This document shows positions 1 to 10,009 of a DNA stretch of 64,000 bases, in pieces (the stretch's first letter is position 1; each line of letters starts with the position of its first letter). The notes below the pieces were generated by a model. That model saw nothing but the letters and a program-made list of their open reading frames with translations. It was not told the origin of the DNA and ran no database searches. Location: positions 9,818,501 to 9,882,500 of the forward strand of contig BRKX01000006.1 in assembly GCA_026008535.1 (NCBI GenBank), written 5' to 3'. Source of the stretch: Perilla frutescens. Lineage: Eukaryota > Streptophyta > Magnoliopsida > Lamiales > Lamiaceae. Position numbers and translations under genes: made by a program.

Positions 1-711
1 AAGGCAGACATTACTACAAAAGCTGCACCTTTAAAGGTGCAGTAGATTTCATCTTTGGTGCTGCCCAAACCCATTACGAGGTACTAATAATATCTATAAA
101 TTAATTATAAATGATAAATTATTATTATTAGGTTAGGGTTTCCATTTAAGGGTTTTTATTATTTGCAGAATTGCACCATATCAGTAAATACAAGTGCTCT
201 AAATGGAAGCGCAGCAGGTTACATAGCAGCTCAGGGGAGAGAGAAAGGCCAAGATACGAACGGGTTCGTGTTTAAAGGCTGCAACATAGATGGAAATGGA
301 AAGACGTATCTGGGAAGAGGGTGGAAGGAATATTCAAGAGTCCTATTTTACAACACACAAATGTCGAATATTGTTGTCCCTCAAGGATGGGATGCTTGGA
401 GGGCCGCCGGGAAGGAGTAAGATATATTTTTCGATCATCATATCATCGCCTCTTTTTATTTAATTGTCTACAAAGTATTACTTTTTTATACCATGGAAAA
501 ATATTAGTATACTCACTGAAAAGTAGTACGTTTGTTTAGGAGTCAGTTGACGCTGTCGGAGTATAATTGTAGCGGTCCTGGTGCGAATAGTTCGGGGAGA
601 GTGGCGTGGGAGAAGAAGCTGAGTGAAGGAGAGGTGAAGCAATTAACCAACATTTCATTCATTGATAATGAAGGCTGGGTGAAAATAGCTCTTAACATTT
701 TGAACGGTTGA
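1..711 (+). CDS. Pectinesterase, 3' part (PME copy 1; 5' exons outside the window)
   Basis: This is the C-terminal part of a plant pectin methylesterase, a secreted cell-wall enzyme that de-esterifies homogalacturonan. Exons are 1-80, 169-416 and 540-711, all joined at GT/AG sites in frame, ending in TGA at 709-711. Exon 1-80 carries the DFIFG catalytic-Asp motif. The middle exon carries LGRGW, the family's LGRxW motif with its substrate-binding Arg and Trp. The last exon carries the conserved YNCSGPGA and the WEKKLS block typical of short, pro-region-less plant PMEs. No stop is seen in the visible part. The TAA at 418-420 lies in the intron just after the donor. It aligns without gaps to the gene at 32.6-34.0 kb (offset 33,334) with 11 substitutions. 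The QDTL region lies just left of the window, so whether this copy is intact cannot be judged. Confidence 0.9.
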
Positions 712-898
712 GTACCTATATATGTCCTCATTTTCCAAATGTAGTGAATAATTAACGATTTTTAATGTTTGAATATCTTGGATCAATTTTTCGGTTACAT
801 ACTTACATCTGTATTACATTATATAAATTTGCATCATATCGATCACAATTTAAAAGGTTGACAAGCTAATAAGTGCAAGACCATCCGAGTATTTTAAA
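712..898. other. 3' flank of PME copy 1; uninterrupted version of the site split downstream of copy 2
   Basis: Positions about 755-870 align with two pieces that are 11.7 kb apart near copy 2: the end of 34,046-34,112, and 45,812-about 45,885. Shared blocks include TTTTTAATGTTTGA on the left side and CGATCACAATTTAAAAGG on the right. Copy 1 also has about 20 extra bases (near 808-830) and small substitutions. The segment thus serves as an empty-site reference. Nothing coding is seen. Confidence 0.7.
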
Positions 899-1835
899 GG
901 CAAAACCCTATTTTTGGTCCCTGTACTTTTAAATTTTTCCGAATTGAATCCCTCTACTTCATTTGGTTAAAATGAAGTCCCTGTACTATGACTTTAGGTA
1001 TAATCAAATCCTCGATGGACTTCATTTTAATTAAAATTGATAGTATAGGGACCCAATTAAAAATAAAAATTCATCTTTCTTAAAAATAAACTAATAAAAA
1101 TTGAGAAAATAATTAAATAAAAATAAAATAAATACAAATTAATTTTTTTAAGTAAAAAATTAAATAAAAATAAAATATAAATTTAATTATTTTTTTTGAA
1201 ACCAGTGTCATTTTATGTTTTATTTTTATTTATTATTTTAAAAAAAATCAAAAAATAGTTTAAATTTTTTATTCATTTTTTAAATTTTAAAAATAAATTG
1301 CAATAAATTAAATAATTTAATTTTTATAAAATTATGTCATTTTAATTTATTTTCAAAAGAGTAAATTAAATAAAAACAAACAATAGTTAAATAAAAAAAT
1401 CAATTAAATAAAAATCAAAATTTTAAAACTTTTATTTGATTTATTTTTCAAAAAATAATAAATCAAAATCAAAATATAAAATTATAGTGGTTATAAAAAA
1501 ATAATTAAATTTATTTTTTATTTTTTAAATCAATTTTATACTTAAAAAAATCAATATATATTTATTTTTTATTGTTGTTTATTTATTTTTTCAATTTTTA
1601 TTTTTATTTTTAAATTATGTCCTTTTACTTTCAATTTTAGTTAAAATCAAGTCCCTCTACTATCAATTTAGATAAAATCAAGTCCCTCAAGGACTTGATT
1701 TTATCGAAATTCATAGGATAAGGACCTCATTTTAACTAAATTGATAGTACATGGATTTTATTTTAATCAAATGAAGTAGAGGGACCCAATTCGGAAAAAA
1801 ATTAAAAGTACAGGGACCAAAAACAGGATTTTGCC
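899..1835. mobile_element. Non-autonomous Mutator-like element (long-TIR MULE), 0.94 kb
   Basis: The two ends form inverted repeats of about 90 bp: the left starts GGCAAAACCCTATTTTTGG and the right end read backwards starts GGCAAAATCCTGTTTTTGG. Both continue through 'ccctgtactttt' and 'ccctctacttcattt'. Flanking 9-mers are TATTTTAAA (890-898) and TATTATAAA (1836-1844), one mismatch, which fits the 9-bp TSD of MULEs. The inside is AT-rich with a further inverted block ('caagtccct...') and no coding capacity. It lies about 190 bp downstream of the PME copy 1 stop codon. Confidence 0.8.
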
Positions 1836-1872
1836 TATTATAAATAAGGGGAAGATCCTAAAAATTTAATTT

Positions 1873-1892
1873 CACACACACACACACACACA
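1873..1892. repeat. (CA)10 microsatellite
   Basis: Ten uninterrupted CA dinucleotides just right of the MULE's right-hand target repeat. Confidence 0.95.
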
Positions 1893-2970
1893 AACTAAAA
1901 GGTTAAACTAAAAGTATTATTTCAGTATTTAAATATAATTTGAAATTTAAAAATAAACCTTGAATATTAAAAAAAACACATATTATTTGTTTTCTTACTT
2001 AGAATAGATGGGATTGTCAAATTAAGGAAGTTAATTTATAATTGATCGTTTTCTTTACTTAAAATGAATTTATACATGAAAGTGTAATCTAGGTTTGCAC
2101 CGATTTAGTCAACCTTTTAGATTAATGTTATAACACAAATCTAGATACTGTGACATGAGATTGTCACTTGATTTTTAAGGAAAATCTCAAGCGTTTTCTG
2201 TTATTTATGTGTTTTTACTTCTTTTCAAATCGCGGTTCATGCACTAACAAAAATAATTATATAATAAAATTAATTAAAGATCAATTTTAATGGTCAAATT
2301 AAATGATGGACATTACATTCACCGTAATAATTAACTACCCCAATTATAAATTCACACAATTAAACCCCTTCGACAATTCAGTTAATTAATTATTAATTAA
2401 TTACTTTGCTAATATATAATGAATATTGTTTTTCAATTGATGAATAAAAAGGGAGATATGCTTAAGGCCATAAAGTAATAATTTTTACAAGCATTAGTTA
2501 TGTTTTATTCATATAGTATGCTTTGTATGATGATTGTGTGGTTATTACAGTCCGTGTGATTTACAATGTTTTTTCCTTAATTCTAAACGAACGCAAGAGA
2601 AGTCACATGCAAAAGTAAAATCTTAAAAGAAATAATTTATGCTTAAATTGTTTATCATGTTTAAATTTTATATTTTAATTTTCTAAACACGATGTTTACA
2701 CAATATATATAGCTAGTTTTACATGCCGAAAGTATTATACATTTTAAAGTCAGTACAACAGTTTGACATTATTTACATCATAATTAAGCGCCACTACAAC
2801 TACAACAAGTGGGTATTTTAGCTAGAACCGTGAGTGGCCATTCCATGGGAATCATATCCATATTCCTGAAAACGCATGCATATTAATAATCATCCCCTGA
2901 ACTTCATGGTTTAATTGCTTCCATCTACCAAAAGTATAGTAAATATATATAAAGCGGCCGATCCATAAAC

Positions 2971-3009
2971 TTTTTTTTTTGGGGTTGGGTTGGGGGGGGG
3001 GGGGGGGGG
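2971..3009. repeat. T10 tract followed by G-rich stretch with an 18-G run
   Basis: Ten T's, then GGGGTTGGGTT and 18 consecutive G's. Such a run can form a G-quadruplex and is also error-prone in sequencing, so its exact length should be treated with caution. Confidence 0.85.
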
Positions 3010-3754
3010 AAGCAGTGTTGGTTAACAGAGCGATCATTGCTTTGTATTTTCAAGTTTGTTTGTGCGGTAAAAAATAATAGTGAGAATTTAGTTGTCAACC
3101 TTTTTTTATTTCTTTTTATAAGTGTATTAACGAAATAATGTTGTTTCACTAATGTACATATTTTTTTTCTTATTTGATCCCGAGTTGATGACGTTGTTCT
3201 ATTTCTTCTTTTCCTTGTTTTCCCTAATTTTCAATAATAATTAATATTTATAAGCTCTTAAATTTGAACATATTTTAATAATAGGTAACATTCATAAATC
3301 ATAACTTAAATTCAAAATTTCTTATTTATCCCTTTTATTATAATCAAATAGAGTTCATAATTTAATATTTAACAAACAACTTCAAATAATTAAATATTTA
3401 ACAAATAACATAAATATTAAGTAAATAACCATTAATAATAATCTAAAAATACATATTGAAATTGAAAAGAAAATTAAATAGTACCTTATTAAACTTAGTT
3501 ATGTTATTTAAATTTTAATTTATTTAAAAAAAACATATATTATGAAATAAAATTACAAAAATTAATTTGGACAACCAATAAAATTTTTTATTTAATTATG
3601 GGATCCACACTTTTTTTAACTTTTGTCTACATGTTTCTCAAGTAATACTTCTCTTTCATTTTCCCATCTCTGCCCACCCCAGCAATCCCAGCCATATCTT
3701 AAGCCAATGAAGTCATCTCCATTCTCGCAACAGCAGCATCCCTGCTATATATAT

Positions 3755-3868
3755 CCTACACTAGAAAAATGTGTATCTTTGATCTACTCCATATATATAT
3801 ATATATATATATATATGGAGTATATATATATGGAGTAGATCAAAGATACACATTTTTCTGATGTAGGA
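3755..3868. repeat. Long hairpin: about 46-bp inverted repeat around an (AT)n core
   Basis: Arms 3755-3800 and 3823-3868 are reverse complements with only a couple of mismatches. Both include GTGTATCTTTGATCTACTCC or its complement. The right arm is also the left end of the TIR element that follows, so the left arm looks like an inverted copy of that terminus. Confidence 0.85.
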
Positions 3869-5013
3869 ACTAGGAACCCATCTTATACCATCCAATTAGA
3901 TGATCTAATGGCTCAGACTTCATGTCAAATTCAAGGCGAAGGAGGTATTTGTATAGTTGTTCAATCCTTATAAAAAAACTGATGTCATCATTTTTTAAAA
4001 AAACTCTTAATTTTTTTAAACAATGATATCTCGCTTGTTTGTAATCGGATCAACACAAATAATATATCAAATTAAAGCTCATTTCATGCTCTTTAATTGA
4101 AGATCAGTCATGGATATGTTTGTGCAAATAACATAGATGAAAAATACAAAATATACATTTTTTACTCGTGTTCAGCGCGAAAATGCTTTCATTAGCTTTT
4201 AATAATGGTTAGTTAGCATTATATAACGTATGCTAATGAAACATTTGTTACATGCTAACATACTGTGTTTATTGTGCTAACGAAGGATTATCATAATATT
4301 AACATAGTACATGTATTTATATTATTACTATGATTTATTACATTTCAATTAGAGATTTTAATTATTATTTTTTATTTAATTTTTATATTTTTAGTTACTA
4401 ATTGAGTATTATATATTGTTTATTTCATCAAATTAATTAGAATATATTAATTAGGGCTTTCTTAATCCATTTATGGTTTATATCTTATGCTAACGATAAA
4501 TTGCCATATGCTAACATAGTTTATCCATAGTGCTGATAAAACATATCATAATACTAACGTTGTATATTTATATTGCTAGTATGATTTATTCATTCAATTA
4601 GGGTTTATAATTATTTTTTAGAATGTAATTCTATTTTTTAGATCATTGGACTTTATTACATCTAAATTATGGTTTATTCCATCCAATTATGATTTATAAT
4701 TACTTTTTCGAATTTAATTTTCCGTTAACAATATGAGAAAACTTTCATTAGCATTAGATAATGTTTCATTCGCATAATAGTAATATTTCGTTAGCATGGC
4801 AATACTGTTATCAACTACCTAACACATTTTTATAAACATATATTACTGAATTACGTTAATACCCCGGCCTAGAAAACTTATCAAATATTACATAATTGCC
4901 ACCACCCCTTTTAAGCAAATCTGGACCTTTAATTTTTATTGATTGTGTGGTGTAAGATGGATTCCTAGTTCTGACACTAGGATTAGTTTGCATTATAACC
5001 ACCCCTATATATA
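3832..5013. mobile_element. TIR element A (non-autonomous, family unknown)
   Basis: The left end contains GTAGGAACTAGGAACCCATC. The right end, read in reverse, contains TCAGAACTAGGAATCCATC followed by a similar CTTAYACCA stretch, giving imperfect TIRs of about 40 bp. The interior is non-coding, AT-rich and full of GCTAAC/TTAGCAT motifs. A second copy of the same element follows directly (B). Boundaries are approximate because the flanks are (TA)n. Confidence 0.6.
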
Positions 5014-5026
5014 TAGGGAGTGGATC

Positions 5027-7379
5027 AAAAATAATCTTTTTTCCTGGTGTAGGAACTAAGAACCCATCTTATATCATCCAATTAAATGATCTAATGGCTG
5101 AGATTTAATGACAAATATTCAAGATAAAAAGAAGGAGGTGGGGGTATAGTTGTCCAATCTTTATAAAAAAGCTAATGTTATCACTTTTAAAAAAATAATC
5201 TTAAAATTTTTAAACGATCATATGTCACTCGTTTCTAATCGGATCAACACAAATAATATATCAAATTAAAGCTATTTTCATGTTCTTTAATTAAAGATCA
5301 GTCATGGATATGTTTGTGCAAATAATCTAGATAAAAAATACAAAATATATATTTTTTACTCGTGTTCAACGCGAAAATCGTTTCGTTAGCTTTTAAATGA
5401 TTTGTTAACATTATATAATGTATGTTAATGAAGCATTTATTATAGGGTTAATTGCCAAAAAATGCACCACCTTTCAACGAATTTGCAAATTAGACATCAC
5501 TTTTCAAACGTTTCAATAAAGACACGACCTTTCATTTTGTAGCAAAATAGACATCCCCTTTCTTTTCCGGTCACCGGTAAAATGACGTGACTTTATTTAT
5601 TTCCTACGTGGACTATGATTCCTACGTGTACTTGCCACGTCAATATTTATTTTGTAGTTAATTGCCAAAAAATGCACCACCTTTCAACGAATTTGCAAAT
5701 TAGACACCACTTTTCAAAACGTTTCAATAATGGCACAACCTTTCATTTTGTAGCAAAATAGACACCCCTAATTTATCACGAGACGTGGCTGCAATTGAAG
5801 ATATTGGCATGCTGATGTACAAAAAGCTCATGACAAATTAAATTCCATCAAGTCAAATTACAATAGATTTTACGCAAGATCGAATTAATTGGAGACACTT
5901 ATAATTGCTCTTTAATTAGAAGAGAATGAGACATTCTGAATGTCTCTAATTAAGGGTGTTTCTATTTGCACTACTAAATTATATAAGTCAAAAATAAATA
6001 ATTATAAAATTACATAAATATCCTTATAGAATAAAAATATAATAAAATCAATAAATAAAATAAAATAAAATATTAAAAAGAAAAAAAAAACATCTCTCCT
6101 CCTCCTGCGTTTCCTCCCGTTGCCGGCAGTTCGGTGTCTCAGGCCTCATGACCGCCTTCAGAGACGGTGCTGCTGCGCGACGGAGAGCGGCAACGCCAGT
6201 GGCGACAGCAGCGAGGTTGGTGCATCCACCTCCCTCCCTAGTAGAGGTTCGGTGTCATGAGCTTTTTGTACATCAGCATGTCAATACCCTCAATTGAAAC
6301 TACATCTCGTGATAAATTAGGGGTGTCTATTTTGCTACAAAATGAAAGGTTGTGTCATTATTGAAACGTTTTGAAAAGAAAAGAGTTGTCTAATTTGCAA
6401 ATTCGTTGAAAGATGGTGCATTTTTTGGCAATTAACTAAAAACTAAATATTGGCGTGGCAAGTACACGTAGGAATCATAGTCCACGTAGGAAATAAATAA
6501 AGCCACGTTAATTTACCGGTAGCCGGAAAAGAAAGGGGGTGTCTATTTTGCTACAAAATGAAAGGTCGTGTCTTTATTGAAACGTTTGAAAAGTGGTGTC
6601 TAATTTGTAAATTTGTTGAAAGGTGGTGCATTTTTTGGCAATTAACCCTTTATTATATGCTAACATACTGTGTTCATTGTGCTAACGAAGGATTATCATA
6701 ATGTTAATGTAGTACACATACTTATATTATATCTATGATTTATTACATTTCAATTAGGGCTTATGATTATTATTGTTTATTTAATTTTTATATTTTAGTC
6801 ACTAATTAATCATTATTTATTATTTATTTCATCAAATTATAATATATTAATTAGGACTTTCTTAATCCATTTATGGTTTAAGACCTTATGCTAACGATGA
6901 ATTATCATATGGTAACATAGTTTATCTGCAGTGTAGATAAAATAATATCATAATGTTAACGTTGTATATTTATATTGCTATTATGATTTATTCATCCAAT
7001 TAGGGTTTATAATTATTTTTTAGAATGTAATTCTATTTTTTAGATTATTAGAATTTATTAAATCTAAATTATGGTTTATTCCATCCAATTTGTATTTATA
7101 ATTACCTTTTAGAATTTATTTTCATTAACAATATGAGAAAACTTTCATTAGCATTACGATAATATTTCATTAGCATGATAGTATAGTATGACGATACTGT
7201 TATCAACTACTCAACGCCTTTTTTATAAACATTACCGAATTACGATAATACCCGTGCCTAGAAAACTTATCAAACATTATAGAATTGCTACCACCTCTTT
7301 GAAGCAAATTTAGGTCTTGGATTTTTATTGATTGTGTAGTGTAAATTTAGGTCTTGGAGTTCCTAATTCTCACAATAGG
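5027..7379. mobile_element. TIR element B, left part (split by the Athila insertion; continues at 17,569)
   Basis: It is a diverged copy of element A, with the same left end (GTAGGAACTAAGAACCC) and the same internal blocks in the same order ('catactgtgtt', 'gtgctaacgaagg'). It is interrupted by a MULE at 5445-6648 and by the Athila element at 7380-17568. Its right end resumes after the Athila TSD as AGGATTAGTTTGCATTATAA at 17,571, matching the end of element A near 4979-4998. Confidence 0.65.
5445..6648. mobile_element. Mutator-like element with about 390-bp TIRs and a GC-rich core
   Basis: Perfect 9-bp target duplications TTTATTATA flank it at 5436-5444 and 6649-6657. The ends are GGGTTAATTGCC and GGCAATTAACCC. 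The inverted arms run from 5445 to about 5836 and from about 6255 to 6648, and each arm holds two tandem copies of the terminal ~200 bp. The core at about 6090-6250 is markedly GC-rich ('cctcctcctgcg...gccggcag') against the AT-rich arms, which is the look of a captured genomic fragment (Pack-MULE style). No transposase is present. Element A, which lacks the insertion, gives the empty site at about 4240-4250. Confidence 0.88.
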
Positions 7380-8693
7380 TGATAAGTTGCATATTTGCAC
7401 CTATTTTTAGGTGATTTTCCCTTGTTTTACAAAGCTTTGTTGTGCGTTTATTAGGATTTGATGATCTTTTGAGTTTTGCAAGGGAATAAAGGTGTTTTGT
7501 AGGAAAGAAGGCTATAATTATCATTTTGAAAGCAAAAGTTTTGAAGAGTTTCGAGTAGGAAGAGTCAAGGAGCTTCTGGCAGATAAGGTATGGCCACACC
7601 CCAGTCTGCAGGCGGGAATTAATTCATAAAATCACCAGTGGGACCCAACAGAGATATAGACGGACGAAATTCTTGCTTCCAATCTGCGATTTTTCACAAG
7701 GAAAGAACCTTAGAGTCCAAGAAGGAGTAGAAAACTTACCATTGGGAGAGAGGAGAGAGGGAATACAATATCTAAAAGACACATATATATCCGGAATCAA
7801 TTTTTCTCTCTTTAGACTCACGCCATTCACGAAGAGAACGCAGGTTTCATAGTTTTCATATTTTTTTCAGACTTTGTTTTTATTCTATGATGATGTTCTA
7901 AACATTTTTCTAGCGAGAGGATAATCGAGACTCGGATTCTACACATTTGTGAGATCGAATTGGTTTTATCATAATTTATTTCTCTCTTTATTTATAAATC
8001 CTCCGTTTGTGATTTCTGTTATTGTTTTAATGATTATGCAAAGTGCACGTTGTATGATTGTTAGAATGATTTCTTGCTAGTGAATTATCTAGATCCGTAA
8101 TTGTCTAGATTATTTTCCTAAGTAGCGCAATTGGATAGATTGGGGGTAAACAGTCCCGCTTTCGACACTTTGGGGATTTATAATCTTATCTGAACGGGTC
8201 ATCGTATGATTTTCGTGGGTTTGAAATGGTGTTTCTCTGGTTCTTAATGCTGTTAGTAGATTTAATTCTATGGTCGTACATAGGATTGTCTATTAATTAG
8301 AGAAGTAGTTAACAGTCGTACCTTGGCTGCCGAATAATTAAGGAAAAACGAGGTTGTTAGGTCGTACCAATAGCTATAGCCAATTTAGAGAGAGAAGTGA
8401 ATTATATCTGTGCATCTGTGATCAAATTGTGTAGTCCGTTGTCGAGATTATTCTTGAGCTAGATATTTTTCTTATTTGATCTTCGTTTGTCATTTTATTT
8501 CTTTGCCATTTAATTAATTTCGTTGAATTATTTTAATTCCAGTATTCAAAACCCCCTATTTAGTTTTAGGATTTTAGATAAAAAGATTAATATTTAATTT
8601 ACCAGTCTCTGTGGTTTGACCCTGCTTGCTACTATTGCAATTTATTTGAATATTGAAAAGCAGGTTTATTTTTGTTGGTTTCAACACCCATCA
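7380..8693 (+). repeat. 5' LTR of the Athila element
   Basis: 1314 bp, TG...CA ends, paired with 16,254-17,568. It begins TGATAAGTTGCATATTTGC. The short reading frames in it also occur in the 3' LTR and are not genes. Confidence 0.95.
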
Positions 8694-8697
8694 AATT

Positions 8698-8715
8698 TTG
8701 GCGCCGTTGCCGGAG
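8698..8715 (+). promoter_or_regulatory. Primer-binding site of the Athila element
   Basis: TGGCGCCGTTGCCGGAGA starts a few bases after the LTR end at 8693. A TGGCGCC start is complementary to the 3' end of a tRNA. tRNA-Asp is the usual primer for Athila-type elements, but I have not checked the match to a host tRNA. Confidence 0.8.
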
Positions 8716-8753
8716 ATTGGTGTCAAGTTAAATTTATTCTTTTTGTCTAATTT

Positions 8754-9990
8754 ATGTCCAATGTTCCAACAGGTGAATTGCTATACGATCCGGAAATTGA
8801 GAAGACTGCTAAGAGATTGAGGAAGGAGACTAAGTTGAGAAAACAGCAGCTTGCCAGTTTGGTGTAGTGTTCGAGCTCGGAGCACAAGTTGACAGAACAG
8901 TCTATTGCTGAGGAAGACGAAGTAGACGGAATGGCGAATAACAGAGAAATAACTCTTCGTGAGTTAGCCGTTCAAGATGTGAATCAACCTCCGCTGTGCA
9001 TTGAGTATCCGGAGATGGAGGTCGATTTTAAGCTGAAGTCTGGTCTTATTCACTTACTCCCAAAGTTTCATGGTCTTGAGAATGAAGATCTGCACAAACA
9101 TCTGAAGGAATTTCATGTGGTGTGTAGCACAATGAAGCCAAAAGGAGTCACAGAGAACCAAATCAAGTTGAGAGCTTTCTCGTTTTCTTTGGAAGATAGA
9201 GCCAAAGATTGGTTACTGTATCTACCTTCTAACACAGTAAAAACTTGGGAAGAGATGGGGAGGTTGGTCTTGGAGAGATTCTTCCCAACCACCAGAGCTA
9301 CCTCACTCAGAAAAGAGATTACCGGGGTCAGACAGAAGGATTCGGAGACCCTCTACGAGTATTGGGAGAGATTCAAGAGGTCGTGCGCCAGCTGTCCGTA
9401 ACACGGGATTTCTGAGCTATTATTAGTCAATTACTTGTACGAAGGACTGTTGCCTGCTGAGAGGAAGTGGATAGATGCATCTTGTGGAGGCACAATCAGT
9501 GAGAAGATGCCTACACAGATTAGAAAGATCATCTATGATATGGCTGAAGCATCACAACAATATGGCCGCAGACAAGAGACTCTCATCCGAAGAGTGAATG
9601 AAGTTGGCTCCTCTTCTATCGAAAGTCAGCTATCTGAGCTGACGTCTCTAGTGAAACAGCTAGCCACGAGAGATCTGCCACAGGCTAGAGCATGTGGAAT
9701 TTGCCTTGCACCAAATCACCCTACTGATGCGTGTCCTACTCTTCAGGAAGACACGGGTGAACAGATGAATGCTGTAGGAGGTTTTTCAGGCCCACCACGT
9801 AGGAACTACGGCTCATTTTTGAATACCTATAATCCTGGATGATGAGATCACCCGAATCTCAGATATGGCAATAATCCACAATCCCAGCAGTATCAGCCGA
9901 AGCAGACAGCTCCCCAGAGAGCAGTTCCGCCGATAACTCCATTAAGGCGCTTGGATCACCTGTTCAGCAATTTATAGTAAAGCAAGATGC
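8754..9990 (+). pseudogene. gag of the Athila element (several stops)
   Basis: The Gag capsid/nucleocapsid frame starts at ATG 8754. In the same frame are stops at 8865-8867 (TAG), 9399-9401 (TAA) and 9840-9845 (two TGA). Between them the sequence is clearly retrotransposon gag: the capsid block with DLHKHLKEF, RAKDWL, WEEMGRLVLERFFP and YEYWERFKRSC (8889-9398), then DASCGG and a Cys/His block CGICLAPNHPTDACP (9690-9735), a C-X2-C-X4-H-X4-C zinc knuckle. The frame is lost between about 9950 and 10,020, where the downstream frame takes over. Most stops sit where relatives carry Trp, Gln or Arg codons. Confidence 0.9.
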
Positions 9991-10009
9991 TGTTAATTCC
10001 AAAACTGAG

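Larger units (their letters stand above)
1836..3754. other. AT-rich intergenic DNA without recognisable genes
   Basis: I see no conserved coding region here. Contents are a (CA)10 microsatellite at 1873-1892, many short A/T runs, and a T10 tract followed by a G-rich stretch with an 18-base G run (2971-3009). The short reading frames present consist of low-complexity residues. Confidence 0.6.

Noticed and set aside
418..420. TAA directly after the GKE codons of PME copy 1 (and 33,752 in copy 2)
   Set aside because: It lies in the intron: the exon ends at 416 before GTAAGA, and the next exon continues the conserved PME C-terminus in frame.
7363..7830. Minus-strand frames around the left Athila LTR, one repeated at 16,237-16,443
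   Set aside because: They lie in the LTRs, on the antisense strand, with no protein family resemblance.
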